A stretch of DNA of 64,000 bases from Acanthamoeba sp. SK_2022b (lineage: Eukaryota > Discosea > Longamoebia > Acanthamoebidae): NCBI GenBank assembly GCA_027943245.1, contig JANDJZ010001758.1:1-64000 (forward strand), in the 5' to 3' direction. Position 1 is the first letter of the stretch. Every line of letters begins with the position of its first letter. This document shows positions 33,670 to 43,464 of the stretch, piece by piece. A program made the translations under genes and the position numbers. The notes under the pieces were generated by a model that saw only the letters and a program-made list of their open reading frames with translations, did not search any database and was not told where the DNA came from.

Positions 33670-33702
33670 CTAAAGAAAAAGCCCCTGCGTAACAGGGGCT
33701 TT
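33670..33702 (-). terminator. mla operon terminator
   Basis: 10-bp stem AAAGCCCCTG/CAGGGGCTTT (33678-33687, 33693-33702); on the minus strand it is followed by TTTCTTTAG. It separates mlaFEDCB from ibaG-murA, which are contiguous in E. coli. Confidence 0.85.
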
Positions 33703-33739
33703 GTATCGTTTTACCACGCAAGGGCGGCGTAAAACGCCG

Positions 33740-34042
33740 CTAACCGGCGGTATCGACAGGCATTATCGCCTGCAGGTTGTAGAGCGCGATCAGCGTTTTC
33801 AGGCGCTCGGTGGCGCCGAAAATTTTTAGCGCTACGCCGCGCTCGCGCTGCTCTTCCTGCAGATGCAGCAACAGCGCCAGCCCGGCGGAGTCCACCCGCT
33901 CCAGTTGCGCCACGTCGATCGCGGTTTTATCCGCCATCAGCGCATCGCGCTGCCGCCACAGCGGCTGCAGCGTTTCCCGGTCCAGTTCACCGCGCAGGAT
34001 CAGCGTCTGCTGCTGTGATTCGAAGCTGAGCGCTGCCGACAT
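33740..34042 (-). CDS. mlaB: MlaB, STAS-domain subunit of the Mla transporter
   Basis: 100-residue STAS-domain protein, part of the cytoplasmic side of the MlaFEDB ABC complex. The functional threonine/serine region is in QLERVDSAGLALLLHLQEE. MlaB stabilises MlaF and is needed for transporter assembly. The start at 34042 shares its base with the last base of the mlaC stop region (overlap of 1 nt). A longer open reading to 34138 is inside mlaC and not conserved. Confidence 0.94.
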   Translation of the reverse strand: MSAALSFESQQQTLILRGELDRETLQPLWRQRDALMADKTAIDVAQLERVDSAGLALLLHLQEEQRERGVALKIFGATERLKTLIALYNLQAIMPVDTAG

Positions 34043-34671
34043 CAGTTTTTCTTGTCCAGCGTAATAGGCTGCGCGGCGGCGGCCTGCAGCTGTTTGGTCA
34101 GGCCATCGATGCCCTGAGTACGCAGCGTGGACGCCCACTCGTTCTGCTTGGTGGTGATCATGCTGACGCCTTCGGCGATCATGTCATACGCCTGCCAATA
34201 GCCGGTTTTGCTGTTCTTGCGCCATTGGAAATCCAGACGTACCGGCGGGCGGCCGCCGTTGTCGATGATGGTGACGCGAATGGCCACGATGTCGGCATTG
34301 CCCAGCGGCTGTTCAGGCGCGATCTGGTAAGTCTGGCCGTGGTACATCGCCAGCGCCTGGCCGTAAGCCTGCTCCAGGTAAGACTGGAAGGCGGTGAAGT
34401 AGGCTTCGCGCTGCGCAGGCGTCGCGTCTTTGTAGTAACGGCCCAGCACCAGCGCACCGGCGTATTTCACCTGCACGAACGGCATCAGTTCCTGATGCAC
34501 GATGGAGCGCAGGTAGTTCGGGTCCTGCTTGATCTTCGGCTGTTCGTTCTTCAAACGGCTGAAGGTCTTCTGCGCCGCGTCTTGCATCATGCTGTAAGGA
34601 TTGGTTTGGTCGGCTGCGCTCGCCAGCGGTGCAACCACCAGCAGAGCCACCATCAGTAAACGTTTAAACAT
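34042..34671 (-). CDS. mlaC: MlaC, periplasmic phospholipid carrier
   Basis: 209-residue soluble carrier with signal peptide (residues 1-19, SAA|ADQ). It ferries phospholipid between the outer-membrane MlaA-OmpC complex and the inner-membrane MlaFEDB complex. The Tol2/ABC-substrate family region [28 protein letters not shown] (split, about 80-107) and [30 protein letters not shown] strands are clear. Confidence 0.96.
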   Translation of the reverse strand: MFKRLLMVALLVVAPLASAADQTNPYSMMQDAAQKTFSRLKNEQPKIKQDPNYLRSIVHQELMPFVQVKYAGALVLGRYYKDATPAQREAYFTAFQSYLEQAYGQALAMYHGQTYQIAPEQPLGNADIVAIRVTIIDNGGRPPVRLDFQWRKNSKTGYWQAYDMIAEGVSMITTKQNEWASTLRTQGIDGLTKQLQAAAAQPITLDKKN

Positions 34672-34685
34672 GCAGGTATCCTCTC

Positions 34686-35234
34686 TTAATGATTTGGAAC
34701 AGCGGGTTGCGGTGCGGCGCCGGCAGCCGGCTCAGCGGCCGCGTCTCCCGATTTGGCGCTGTCCTGACCGCCGCTTTTATACAGGAACTGGCCGATCAGA
34801 TCTTCCAGAACCATGGCTGACTTGGTGTCCTGGATGGTGCCGCCGTCTTTCAGAATGGTGGTGCCCATGTCAGGATCTTCGAAGCCCACGTTAAGCGCCA
34901 GATATTGCTCGCCCAGCAGGCCGGAGGTGCGGATCGCCAGCGAGCTGGTATCCGGGATTTGGTCGTACTTTTTCTGGATATCCAGCGCCACGCGCGGCGT
35001 GTAGGTTTTCGGATCGAGCTCGATGTCCGCCACGCGGCCGATCACCACGCCACCGATCTTCACCGGCGAACGCGGTTTCAGGCCGCCGATGTTGTCGAAC
35101 GTCGCGTAAATGCGGTAGGTCGGCTCGCTGCCGATCGATTTAAGGTTCGCCACCTGCAGGCAGATAAACACGATGGCGCACAGCGCGATCAGCATAAATG
35201 CCCCAACCCAGATTTCACTCTTCTTCGTTTGCAT
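34686..35234 (-). CDS. mlaD: MlaD, MCE-domain lipid-binding subunit
   Basis: 182-residue protein with one N-terminal membrane helix (about 7-29) and a single MCE domain (about 38-115, [23 protein letters not shown]). It forms a periplasmic hexameric ring whose hydrophobic pore passes phospholipid. The C-terminal alanine/proline-rich tail ([16 protein letters not shown]) is variable. The start at 35234 ([11 protein letters not shown]) was chosen by homology; GTG-type upstream starts are not needed. Confidence 0.95.
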   Translation of the reverse strand: MQTKKSEIWVGAFMLIALCAIVFICLQVANLKSIGSEPTYRIYATFDNIGGLKPRSPVKIGGVVIGRVADIELDPKTYTPRVALDIQKKYDQIPDTSSLAIRTSGLLGEQYLALNVGFEDPDMGTTILKDGGTIQDTKSAMVLEDLIGQFLYKSGGQDSAKSGDAAAEPAAGAAPQPAVPNH

Positions 35235-35238
35235 CGAA

Positions 35239-36021
35239 TCAATTCCCAAACATCAGTGCTGTCAGCACGAAATCCAATCCCAACACCGCCAGTGACGAAT
35301 GCACCACGGTACGCGTCGTCGCCTGGCTAATCCCTTCAGAGGTAGGCACGGCGTCGTACCCGTTGAAAATGGCAATCCAGGTTACGGTAATGGCGAATAC
35401 CACGCTTTTGATCAGGCAGTTGAGCAGATCTTTTTTCCACTCCACGGCGCCCTGCATCGCCGACCAGAAGAAGCCGCTGTCGATGCCCTTCCAGTCCACG
35501 CCGACCACCGAGCCGCCCCAGATGCCGATCGCCACGAAAATGATGGTCAACAGCGGCATGCTGATGAGCCCCGCCCAGAAGCGCGGCGCCACGATGCGCC
35601 GCAGCGGATCGACCGCCATCATTTCCAGGCTGGAGATCTGCTCCGTCGCCTTCATCAGGCCGATTTCCGCCGTGAGCGCGGAACCGGCGCGGCCGGCGAA
35701 CAGCAGCGCCGTCACCACCGGCCCCAGTTCGCGCAGCAGCGACAGCGCCACCATCATGCCGAGGCTGGCCTCGGCGCTGTAGGTGGTGAGCACGATATAG
35801 CCCTGCAGGCCCAGCACCATGCCGATGAACAGCCCAGAGACCATGATGATCAGCAGCGACTGCACGCCGACGCTGTAGAGCTGTTTCAACAACAGCGGCC
35901 ACTGCTTGCCGGGTTCCGGCCGGCCAATCAACGCGTTGAACAGCATCAACCCGGCGCGGCCGAAGCTGGCGCTGGTGTTGATGCCACTGCGCCCCAAGGA
36001 CGCTAACGCTCTTAATAACAT
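35239..36021 (-). CDS. mlaE: MlaE, permease of the Mla transporter
   Basis: 260-residue inner-membrane permease (DUF140/MlaE family) with about five membrane segments. The conserved central stretch [31 protein letters not shown], split here for length, is the interface helix with MlaF. It transports phospholipid together with MlaD and MlaF. Spacing of 4 nt on each side keeps it in the mlaFEDCB operon. Confidence 0.97.
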   Translation of the reverse strand: MLLRALASLGRSGINTSASFGRAGLMLFNALIGRPEPGKQWPLLLKQLYSVGVQSLLIIMVSGLFIGMVLGLQGYIVLTTYSAEASLGMMVALSLLRELGPVVTALLFAGRAGSALTAEIGLMKATEQISSLEMMAVDPLRRIVAPRFWAGLISMPLLTIIFVAIGIWGGSVVGVDWKGIDSGFFWSAMQGAVEWKKDLLNCLIKSVVFAITVTWIAIFNGYDAVPTSEGISQATTRTVVHSSLAVLGLDFVLTALMFGN

Positions 36022-36025
36022 GAGC

Positions 36026-36841
36026 TTATTTACTCCCTAAGCCTAGCAGTTCGGTCTGATAATCCCCGGCCGGGTAACGGAACGGCACCGGCCCATCCGC
36101 TATACCATCCAGGAACTGGCGCACGCGCGCATCAGGATTGTTCTGCAATTGCTGCGTGGTGCCTTCGGCGATCACCCGGTGATCGGCCACGATGTAGGCG
36201 TAGTCGGCGATGCTCAGCACCTCCGGCACGTCGTGCGACACCACGATGCTGGTAATGCCCAGCGCATGGTTCAGCTCATCGATCAGCTTGACCAGCACCC
36301 CCATGGTGATCGGATCCTGGCCGACGAAGGGTTCGTCGAACATGATCATCTCAGGGTCCAGCGCGATCGCGCGCGCCAACGCCGCCCGGCGCGCCATGCC
36401 GCCGGAAAGCTCATTGGGCATCAGCTGGGCCGCGCCGCGCAGCCCTACCGCCTCCAGCTTCATCAGCACCGTGCTGCGCAGCAGGGGTTCAGGCAGGTTG
36501 CTGTGCTCGCGCAGCGGGTAGGCCACGTTTTCGAATACGGTCAAATCGGTGAACAGCGCGCCCGACTGGAACAGCATGCTCATCTTTTTGCGCGCGTCGT
36601 ATAACTGACGGCGGGACAACGCGGGAATGTTGTCGCCGTCGAACCAAATCTCCCCGCTGTCCGGCGTCAGCTGGCCGCCTATCAGGCGCAGCAGCGTGGT
36701 TTTGCCGATGCCCGATGGCCCCATGATTGCCGTGACCTTGCCTCGGGGCACCGTCAGGTTGATGTCTTCAAATATCCGCCGGTCGCCGCGCGAGAAGCTC
36801 ATGTCGCGCACTTCGACCAAATTATCTGCCTTATGGAGCAT
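36026..36841 (-). CDS. mlaF: MlaF, ATPase of the Mla transporter
   Basis: 271-residue ABC ATPase. Walker [10 protein letters not shown] (residues 41-49), signature [14 protein letters not shown] (near 146-159), Walker [18 protein letters not shown] (near 162-178) and switch His in VVSHDVPE. It powers lipid movement between the membranes; directionality is debated, with retrograde transport favoured in E. coli. Start 36841 (MLHKADNL) is used; an in-frame upstream ATG at 36865 would add eight residues. Confidence 0.97.
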   Translation of the reverse strand: MLHKADNLVEVRDMSFSRGDRRIFEDINLTVPRGKVTAIMGPSGIGKTTLLRLIGGQLTPDSGEIWFDGDNIPALSRRQLYDARKKMSMLFQSGALFTDLTVFENVAYPLREHSNLPEPLLRSTVLMKLEAVGLRGAAQLMPNELSGGMARRAALARAIALDPEMIMFDEPFVGQDPITMGVLVKLIDELNHALGITSIVVSHDVPEVLSIADYAYIVADHRVIAEGTTQQLQNNPDARVRQFLDGIADGPVPFRYPAGDYQTELLGLGSK

Positions 36842-37144
36842 GTTAATGGACCCTTTACGACTCATCTGTTGCTGAATCTACCCGTGATGTTAAAGCAATG
36901 GGCTCAATCCGTCTCATCTTTACAAAAACTTACTGCCATTTCGCGACCAATGGTGCCATTGGTTTTACTTTTCCGCGCCACCCGGTCAAAATTGGCGCCA
37001 TAACGAAAAAAAACGAAACTGTTCAACTATTAGCCGGGAAAAACCGTTGCTGTAGCTCTAGCGCGCGCAACGGAGGGCAAGCAATACCGCCGCATTGACG
37101 GCTTTAACCAACGAACCGGGATAATACCCGACAAAGGACCCTGC
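36842..37144. promoter_or_regulatory. Divergent promoter region mlaF / yrbG
   Basis: 303 gene-free bases. Near 37043-37071 an inverted repeat CCGTTG...CAACGG with long loop is visible, and a GATAATAC -10-like element (about 37120) lies upstream of yrbG. Nothing coding. Confidence 0.4.
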
Positions 37145-38122
37145 ATGTTTCTCGCGATAGCATTATTAATCGTTGGTTTATTTCTACTGGTGTATGGTGC
37201 AGACCGCTTAGTTTATGGTGCTGCCGTGATTTCCCGCTCGCTCGGCGTCCCGCCGTTGATCATCGGCATGACCATCGTCGGCATCGGCACTTCGCTGCCG
37301 GAGCTGATCGTGTCCACCACCGCCGCGCTGAACGGGCAGATAGATATGGCCGTTGGCAACGTATTAGGTTCCAACATTACCAACATTTTATTGATCCTGG
37401 GCGTGGCGGCGCTGATTCACCCGCTGGCCGCGCGCTCCGAGATACTGCGGCGCGAACTGCCGCTGATGTTAGCGGTCACAGTATTGTGCGGTTTCGTGTT
37501 GATGGACGGCACCCTGAGCAGGCTGGACGGCGTGTTGCTGCTGGCCGCCGCCGCCGGCTTCATCCTGCTGATGCTGAAAATCGCCCGGCTGGCGCAGCGC
37601 GAGGGCAGCGACAGCCTGACCATGGAACAGATCGCCGAGCTGCCGCAGGACAGCAGCAACACCGTGGCGGTGCTGTGGCTGGTGTTGGCGTTTATCATTC
37701 TGCCGCTCTCTTCCAGGATGGTGGTCGATAACGCGACGGTGATTGCGCACTATTTCGGCCTGAGCGAACTGGTGGTCGGGTTGACCATTATCGCCATCGG
37801 CACCAGCCTGCCCGAACTGGCCACCTCCATCGCCGGGGCGCTGAAGGGCGAGGATGATATGGCGATTGGTAATATCATCGGCTCCAATATTTTCAACACG
37901 GTGATCGTGCTGGGCGTCCCCGCCCTGCTATCGCCGGGTAGCGTGGACACCGCCGCCTTCCAGCGCGATTACTGGGTGATGCTGGCGGCCAGCGTGCTGC
38001 TGAGCGTGCTGTGCATCGGCCGCAAACACCGCATCGGCCACCTGGCGGGCGCGCTGTTATTATGCGGCTTTATTGCGTATCTTGCGGTGCTGTTCTTTAA
38101 CCCTTTCAGTACTTTCGGCTAA
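37145..38122 (+). CDS. yrbG: YrbG, calcium/cation exchanger family protein
   Basis: 325-residue inner-membrane protein of the CaCA superfamily with two homologous halves. Each carries the alpha-repeat signature: GIGTSLPELIVSTTAAL (about 45-61) and AIGTSLPELATSIAGAL (about 217-233). The family exchanges Ca2+ or Na+/K+; a function for YrbG has not been demonstrated in E. coli. It begins the yrbG-kdsD-kdsC-lptCAB unit, although deletion has no known LPS phenotype. Confidence 0.94.
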   Translation: MFLAIALLIVGLFLLVYGADRLVYGAAVISRSLGVPPLIIGMTIVGIGTSLPELIVSTTAALNGQIDMAVGNVLGSNITNILLILGVAALIHPLAARSEILRRELPLMLAVTVLCGFVLMDGTLSRLDGVLLLAAAAGFILLMLKIARLAQREGSDSLTMEQIAELPQDSSNTVAVLWLVLAFIILPLSSRMVVDNATVIAHYFGLSELVVGLTIIAIGTSLPELATSIAGALKGEDDMAIGNIIGSNIFNTVIVLGVPALLSPGSVDTAAFQRDYWVMLAASVLLSVLCIGRKHRIGHLAGALLLCGFIAYLAVLFFNPFSTFG

Positions 38123-38138
38123 ACCGACGGGAATGAGT

Positions 38139-39125
38139 ATGTCGAACATTGAGTTGCAACCGGGCTTCGATTTTCAGCAGGCCGGCAAAGAAGTGCTTCA
38201 GATAGAGCGTGAAGGGCTGGCTCAGCTCGACAGCTACATCAACGCAGACTTCACCCGCGCCTGCGAAACGATCGCCGCCTGCGGCGGCAAAGTGGTGGTG
38301 ATGGGCATGGGCAAATCCGGCCATATCGGCTGCAAGATCGCCGCGACCTTCGCCAGCACCGGCACCCCCTCATTCTTCGTTCACCCGGCGGAGGCCAGCC
38401 ATGGCGATTTGGGCATGGTCACCCCGCAGGACATCGTGCTCGCTATCTCCAACTCCGGCGAGTCCAGCGAGATCCTGGCGCTGATTCCGGTATTGAAACG
38501 CCAGCAGATCACCCTCATCTGTATGACTAACAATCCGGAAAGCTCGATGGGCAAAGCCGCGGATATCCACCTGTGCATCAAGGTGCCGCAGGAAGCCTGC
38601 CCGCTGGGGCTGGCGCCGACCACCAGCACCACCGCCACGCTGGTGATGGGCGATGCGCTGGCCGTCGCGCTGCTGAAAGCGCGCGGTTTCACGCCGGAAG
38701 ATTTCGCGCTGTCGCATCCGGGTGGCGCACTCGGCCGCAAACTGCTTCTGCGGGTTAGCGATATCATGCACAGCGGCGACGAAATGCCCCACGTCAGCGC
38801 CGACGCCTCGTTGCGCGACGCGCTGCTGGAGATCACCCGAAAAAATCTGGGCCTGACGGTGATTTGCGACGATCTGATGAAAATCGCCGGCATCTTCACC
38901 GATGGCGACCTGCGCCGGGTGTTCGACATGGGCATCAACCTGCACGAGGCGAAGATCGCCGACGTCATGACGCCGGGCGGCGTGCGGGTGCGCCCCAATA
39001 TTCTGGCGGTCGATGCATTGAACCTGATGCAACAACGCCACATCACTGCGCTGCTGGTTGCCGATGGCGACCAGTTGCTGGGTGTGGTACATATGCATGA
39101 CATGCTGCGCGCCGGCGTCGTTTAA
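38139..39125 (+). CDS. kdsD: D-arabinose 5-phosphate isomerase KdsD
   Basis: 328 residues, the E. coli length. An N-terminal SIS domain (about 40-180, VVVMGMGKSGHIGCKIAATF and ISNSGESSEI) isomerises ribulose 5-phosphate to arabinose 5-phosphate for Kdo. Two CBS domains follow (about 210-270 and 275-325). The second of two near ATGs (38133, 38139) gives the conserved MSNIELQPGFDFQQAG start. It lies 16 nt after yrbG. Confidence 0.97.
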   Translation: MSNIELQPGFDFQQAGKEVLQIEREGLAQLDSYINADFTRACETIAACGGKVVVMGMGKSGHIGCKIAATFASTGTPSFFVHPAEASHGDLGMVTPQDIVLAISNSGESSEILALIPVLKRQQITLICMTNNPESSMGKAADIHLCIKVPQEACPLGLAPTTSTTATLVMGDALAVALLKARGFTPEDFALSHPGGALGRKLLLRVSDIMHSGDEMPHVSADASLRDALLEITRKNLGLTVICDDLMKIAGIFTDGDLRRVFDMGINLHEAKIADVMTPGGVRVRPNILAVDALNLMQQRHITALLVADGDQLLGVVHMHDMLRAGVV

Positions 39126-39142
39126 TTAAGGAATAGAACGGA

Positions 39143-39697
39143 ATGGGTATGGTAGAAACCTGCTACGGGCCGGTAGAACAAGAGGTTATGGCGCGTGCCG
39201 GGAACATCCGCCTGTTGATTTGCGACGTTGACGGCGTGCTGTCGGACGGCCTGATCTTCATGGGCAACAACGGTGAAGAACTGAAGGCGTTCAACGTGCG
39301 CGACGGTTACGGCATCCGCTGCTTGAAAACCTCGGACATCGAAGTGGCGATCATCACCGGCCGCTCCGCCAAGCTGCTGGAAGACCGCGCGCAGACGCTC
39401 GGTATCACCCATCTGTATCAGGGGCAATCCGATAAGCTTTTGGCCTTCCGCGAACTGTTGGATAAACTGTCGTTAACGGCGGATCAGGTCGCCTATATCG
39501 GCGATGACCTGATCGACTGGCCGGTGATGGCGCAGGTCGGCCTGGCGGTCGCGGTGGCGGACGCCCACCCGCTGTTGACGCCGCGCGCCCACTACGTCAC
39601 CCGCATTGCCGGCGGCCGCGGCGCGGTGCGCGAACTGTGCGACATCATTCTTTTGGCTCAAAATAAGCTGGAGGACGCCAAAGGGCTGTCGATATGA
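39143..39697 (+). CDS. kdsC: 3-deoxy-D-manno-octulosonate 8-phosphate phosphatase KdsC
   Basis: 184-residue HAD phosphatase of the C0 tetrameric class producing Kdo for lipid A. The nucleophile motif is LLICDVDGVLSDG (Asp near 30 and 32), motif II IITGRS and motif IV YIGDDLIDWPVM. It is slightly shorter at the N-terminus than E. coli KdsC. The last 4 nt overlap the lptC start (ATGA). Confidence 0.96.
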   Translation: MGMVETCYGPVEQEVMARAGNIRLLICDVDGVLSDGLIFMGNNGEELKAFNVRDGYGIRCLKTSDIEVAIITGRSAKLLEDRAQTLGITHLYQGQSDKLLAFRELLDKLSLTADQVAYIGDDLIDWPVMAQVGLAVAVADAHPLLTPRAHYVTRIAGGRGAVRELCDIILLAQNKLEDAKGLSI

Positions 39698-40272
39698 GTA
39701 AAACCAAACTGTGGATCACCATCCTGTTGACGGTGATCGTTCTGGCGCTGATCGGCTGGAACATGACGGACTTCAGCGACGAGACGGCCCCTGGCCCGGT
39801 CAACGATCAGGATCCGACTTACCAGAGCCAGCACACGGTCACCGTGGTGTACAACCCGGCCGGCAAGCTGAATTACAAACTGGTGGCGGAAGACGCGAAG
39901 TATTACACCGCCGGCGAGCTGAGCTGGTTCACCCAGCCGGTGATGACGCTGTTCGATGAGAATGCGGTGGCCACCTGGTCAGTTCGCGCCGATCGCGCCA
40001 AACTGACTAAAGACCGGATGCTGTATCTGTATGGTCACGTCGAGGTAAACAGCCTGACCACCACCTCGCAGCTGGAAAAAATTAAGACGGACAACGCTCA
40101 GGTAAACCTGGTCACCCAGGACGTCACCTCCGATGACGAAGTCACGCTTTACGGGACCAATTTTACCTCTAACGGCATGAAAATGCGTGGGAACCTGCGG
40201 ACCAAAACCGCTGAGCTGATTGATAAGGTTAAGACCAACTATGAAATTCAGAACCAAAAACCAACTCCGTAA
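39694..40272 (+). CDS. lptC: LptC, LPS export inner-membrane bitopic protein
   Basis: 192-residue protein with one N-terminal membrane helix (about 6-24) and a periplasmic beta-jellyroll (about 60-185). It receives LPS from LptB2FG and hands it to LptA. The conserved GELSWFTQPVMTLFDENAVATW strand region is clear. It overlaps kdsC by 4 nt and lptA by 32 nt, as in E. coli. Confidence 0.96.
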   Translation: MSKTKLWITILLTVIVLALIGWNMTDFSDETAPGPVNDQDPTYQSQHTVTVVYNPAGKLNYKLVAEDAKYYTAGELSWFTQPVMTLFDENAVATWSVRADRAKLTKDRMLYLYGHVEVNSLTTTSQLEKIKTDNAQVNLVTQDVTSDDEVTLYGTNFTSNGMKMRGNLRTKTAELIDKVKTNYEIQNQKPTP

Positions 40273-40780
40273 CCTGTTGCTCGGCAGCTTAGTTTTGGCC
40301 GCCAGCGCCCCCGCACTGGCGCTGAAATCCGACTCCAGCCAGCCGGTGAGCATCGACTCGCTCAAGCAGTCGTTGGACATGCAAAGCAACGTCAGTACCT
40401 TCACCGACAACGTGGTGATCAAGCAAGGCACCATCGATATTCGCGCCGATAAGGTGGTGGTCACCCGTCCGGGCGGAGATCAGAATAAGACCTATATTGA
40501 AGCGTTCGGCAACCCGGTAACCTTCTACCAGATGCAGGACAGCGGCAAGCCGGTCAAAGGCCACGCGCAGAAAGTGCGTTACGACGTGGCGACCCAGCTG
40601 GTGACCCTGACGGGCAACGCCTATCTGGAGCAGCTCGACAGCAACGTGAAAGGCGATCGCATCACCTATCTGGTGCAACAGCAGCAAATGCAGGCGTTCA
40701 GCGATAAAGGCAAACGCGTGACAACGGTTCTGGTACCGTCGCAGTTGCAAGACAAAAACGGGCAAAAAAAGAGTAACTAA
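40241..40780 (+). CDS. lptA: LptA, periplasmic LPS bridge protein
   Basis: 179-residue exported protein, signal peptide residues 1-27 (SAPALA|LKSD). The OstA-fold beta-jellyroll (about 30-150, TFTDNVVIKQGTIDIRADKV) polymerises head to tail into the trans-periplasmic bridge between LptC and LptD. Start 40241 (MKFRTKNQ) yields the signal peptide. Followed by lptB after 6 nt. Confidence 0.97.
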   Translation: MKFRTKNQLRNLLLGSLVLAASAPALALKSDSSQPVSIDSLKQSLDMQSNVSTFTDNVVIKQGTIDIRADKVVVTRPGGDQNKTYIEAFGNPVTFYQMQDSGKPVKGHAQKVRYDVATQLVTLTGNAYLEQLDSNVKGDRITYLVQQQQMQAFSDKGKRVTTVLVPSQLQDKNGQKKSN

Positions 40781-40786
40781 TCACTT

Positions 40787-41512
40787 ATGGCAACACTCAT
40801 CGCAGAAAACCTGGCGAAAGCCTACAAGGGCCGTAAAGTTGTCGAAGACGTCAGCCTGAAAGTGAAATCCGGCGAGATCGTCGGCCTGCTCGGGCCGAAC
40901 GGCGCCGGTAAAACCACCACCTTCTACATGGTGGTCGGCATCGTGCCGCGCGACGCCGGGCGCATCGTGATCGACGAAGAAGACATCAGCCTGCTGCCGC
41001 TGCACGCCCGCGCGCGCCGCGGCATCGGATACCTGCCGCAGGAAGCGTCGATCTTCCGCCGCCTGAGCGTGTACGACAACCTGATGGCGGTGCTGGAGAT
41101 TCGCCCCGACCTCACCAGCGAACAACGCGAAGACCGCGCCAAAGAACTGATGGAAGAGTTCCACATCTCCCATCTGCGCGACAGCCTCGGCCAGGCGCTG
41201 TCCGGCGGTGAACGCCGCCGCGTCGAAATCGCCCGCGCGCTGGCGGCCAACCCGAAATTCATTCTGCTGGACGAACCCTTCGCCGGGGTGGATCCGATTT
41301 CCGTTATCGACATCAAAAAAATCATCGAGCACCTGCGTGACAGCGGCCTGGGCGTGCTGATCACCGACCACAACGTGCGCGAGACGCTGGACGTATGTGA
41401 ACGCGCCTACATCGTCAGCCAGGGCAAACTGATTGCCCACGGCACGCCGGATGCTATTCTGGCCGACGAGCAGGTAAAACGCGTTTATCTGGGCGAAGAG
41501 TTCCGCCTCTGA
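40787..41512 (+). CDS. lptB: LptB, ATPase of the LPS exporter
   Basis: 241-residue ABC ATPase. Walker [10 protein letters not shown] (36-44), Q-loop [18 protein letters not shown] (about 82-99), signature [16 protein letters not shown] (about 138-153), Walker [14 protein letters not shown] (about 157-169) and switch His in [10 protein letters not shown] (about 188-197). It powers extraction of LPS from the inner membrane by LptFG. The gene is 52 nt upstream of rpoN. Confidence 0.98.
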   Translation: MATLIAENLAKAYKGRKVVEDVSLKVKSGEIVGLLGPNGAGKTTTFYMVVGIVPRDAGRIVIDEEDISLLPLHARARRGIGYLPQEASIFRRLSVYDNLMAVLEIRPDLTSEQREDRAKELMEEFHISHLRDSLGQALSGGERRRVEIARALAANPKFILLDEPFAGVDPISVIDIKKIIEHLRDSGLGVLITDHNVRETLDVCERAYIVSQGKLIAHGTPDAILADEQVKRVYLGEEFRL

Positions 41513-41564
41513 GCGCCGGCGCGCCCTTCGGGGCGACACCGTTAACGGAAGTAGACAGAAAACT

Positions 41565-42998
41565 ATGAAGCAAGGTTTGCAACTCAGGCTCAGCCAACAG
41601 CTGGCCATGACTCCTCAGCTCCAGCAGGCGATCCGCCTGCTGCAGTTGTCCACGCTTGAGCTTCAGCAAGAGATCCAGCTGGCGCTGGAGAGCAATCCAC
41701 TGCTTGAACAGACCGATCTGCACGACGAAATCGACGCCAAAGAAACCCAGGAAACCGAGGGGCTCGATACCCGCGAGGCGCTGGAACAAAAAGACATGCC
41801 GGAAGAGCTGCCGCTGGACGCCACCTGGGATGAGATCTACACCGCCGGCACGCCGTCCGGTACCGGCACCGACTACAGCGACGACGAGCTGCCGGTCTAT
41901 CAGGGCGAGACTACCCAAACGCTGCAGGATTACCTGATGTGGCAGGTGGATCTGACGCCGTTCTCCGATACCGACGCCGCCATCGCCACCTCCATCGTCG
42001 ACGCGGTGGACGACACCGGTTATCTCACCGTGCCGCTGGAAGACATTCTGGAAAGCCTGGGCGACGAGAACGTGACCCTCGAGGAAGTCGAGGCGGTGTT
42101 GAAGCGCGTGCAGCGTTTCGATCCGATCGGCGTCGCCGCGCGCGATCTGCGCGATTGCCTGCTGGTGCAGCTCTCCCAATACGCCAAAGATACCCCTTAT
42201 CTGGCCGAAGCGCGGCTGATCATCAGCGACCATTTGGATCTGTTGGCCAACCACGACTTTCGCAGCCTGATGCGATCAACCCGGCTAAAAGAAGATACAC
42301 TGAAAGAAGCGATGCTGCTGATTCAGTCGCTCGATCCGCGCCCGGGGCAGTCGATCAATACCGGCGAATCGGAGTACGTAATTCCGGACGTGCTGGTGCG
42401 CAAAACGCAGAACACGTGGACGGTCGAGCTCAACGGCGACAGCATACCGCGTTTGAAGATCAATCAGCAGTACGCCGCGCTGGGCAACAGTGCCCGCAGC
42501 GAAGCCGACGGCCAGTTCATCCGCAGCAACCTGCAGGAAGCCAAGTGGCTGATTAAAAGCCTGGATAGCCGCAACGAGACGCTGCTGAAGGTCACCCGCT
42601 GCATCGTCAGCCAACAGCAGGCGTTCTTCGAGCAAGGCGAAGAGTTTATGAAACCCATGGTGTTGGCGGATATCGCCCAGGCCGTGGAGATGCATGAATC
42701 GACGATCTCGCGCGTCACCACGCAGAAGTTTCTGCACAGCCCGCGCGGCATTTTCGAATTGAAATATTTCTTCTCCAGCCACGTGAATACCGACAGCGGC
42801 GGCGAAGCCTCCTCGACGGCGATCCGCGCGTTGGTGAAGAAATTGATTGCGGCGGAAAACCCCGCCAAACCACTCAGCGACAGCAAGCTGGCCACCCTGC
42901 TTTCCGATCAGGGGATCATCGTGGCGCGGCGCACCGTCGCCAAGTACCGAGAGTCTTTGTCCATCCCGCCGTCGAACCAGCGTAAACAGTTGGTTTGA
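41565..42998 (+). CDS. rpoN: RNA polymerase sigma-54 factor RpoN
   Basis: 477 residues. N-terminal glutamine-rich region I (residues 1-50, [20 protein letters not shown]) for activator response, acidic region II, the core-binding domain (about 110-300), the -12 binding HTH (about 360-400, [24 protein letters not shown]) and the RpoN box [10 protein letters not shown] (454-463) that reads the -24 element. It directs nitrogen, PTS-linked and other activator-dependent genes. The following genes form the usual rpoN-hpf-ptsN-rapZ-ptsO operon. Confidence 0.98.
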   Translation: MKQGLQLRLSQQLAMTPQLQQAIRLLQLSTLELQQEIQLALESNPLLEQTDLHDEIDAKETQETEGLDTREALEQKDMPEELPLDATWDEIYTAGTPSGTGTDYSDDELPVYQGETTQTLQDYLMWQVDLTPFSDTDAAIATSIVDAVDDTGYLTVPLEDILESLGDENVTLEEVEAVLKRVQRFDPIGVAARDLRDCLLVQLSQYAKDTPYLAEARLIISDHLDLLANHDFRSLMRSTRLKEDTLKEAMLLIQSLDPRPGQSINTGESEYVIPDVLVRKTQNTWTVELNGDSIPRLKINQQYAALGNSARSEADGQFIRSNLQEAKWLIKSLDSRNETLLKVTRCIVSQQQAFFEQGEEFMKPMVLADIAQAVEMHESTISRVTTQKFLHSPRGIFELKYFFSSHVNTDSGGEASSTAIRALVKKLIAAENPAKPLSDSKLATLLSDQGIIVARRTVAKYRESLSIPPSNQRKQLV

Positions 42999-43021
42999 CC
43001 TCTATTGAGAAGGAAGACACT

Positions 43022-43309
43022 ATGCAGCTCAACATTACCGGACACCACATCGAAATCACCGATCCGTTGCGCGAGTTCGTGAACAACAAGTTCGCCAAAC
43101 TCGAACAGTATTTTGATCGCATCAATCAGGTGTATGTTGTATTAAGTGTGGAAAAAGTGCAGCAAATTGCGGAAGCAACGGTGCACGTGAATGGAGGCGA
43201 GTTGCACGCCACCTCGGAAGACGAGAATATGTATGCCGCAATTGATACGCTGATCGACAAATTGGCACGTCAATTGAACAAACATAAAGACAAATTGAAG
43301 CAACACTGA
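43022..43309 (+). CDS. hpf: Ribosome hibernation promoting factor HPF (short form)
   Basis: 95-residue short HPF that binds the 30S decoding area and promotes 100S dimer formation with RMF in stationary phase. The fold is visible as MQLNITGHHIEITDPLREF, the NQVYVVLSV strand and the C-terminal helix ending KHKDKLKQH. The start at 43022 has AAGGAAG upstream. 23 nt separate it from rpoN, while a structured 155-nt gap separates it from ptsN. Confidence 0.96.
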   Translation: MQLNITGHHIEITDPLREFVNNKFAKLEQYFDRINQVYVVLSVEKVQQIAEATVHVNGGELHATSEDENMYAAIDTLIDKLARQLNKHKDKLKQH

Positions 43310-43354
43310 CACCCTAACCCATTCCGTGAGGTTGCCTCCGTCGCAGCCTCGCCC

Positions 43355-43451
43355 TTCGGCGCGTGACCCGCATGGGTGACGCGCCGAACGGTAATCAGGG
43401 TTAAAACCGACGAAAAACCGCCTTGCCGGGTGCGCCCGGCGGCGCGGTTTT
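43355..43451 (+). promoter_or_regulatory. Two hairpins between hpf and ptsN
   Basis: First hairpin: TTCGGCGCGTGACCC pairs with GGGTGACGCGCCGAA (43355-43369, 43374-43388), one mismatch, GCAT loop. Second: outer arms AAAACCGC/GCGGTTTT (43414-43421, 43444-43451) enclose GCCGGG/CCCGGC (43425-43430, 43435-43440). The second resembles an intrinsic terminator with a short T4. Together they could attenuate or process the operon so that hpf and ptsN levels differ. Confidence 0.5.
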
Positions 43452-43464
43452 AAGTGAAGATGAG

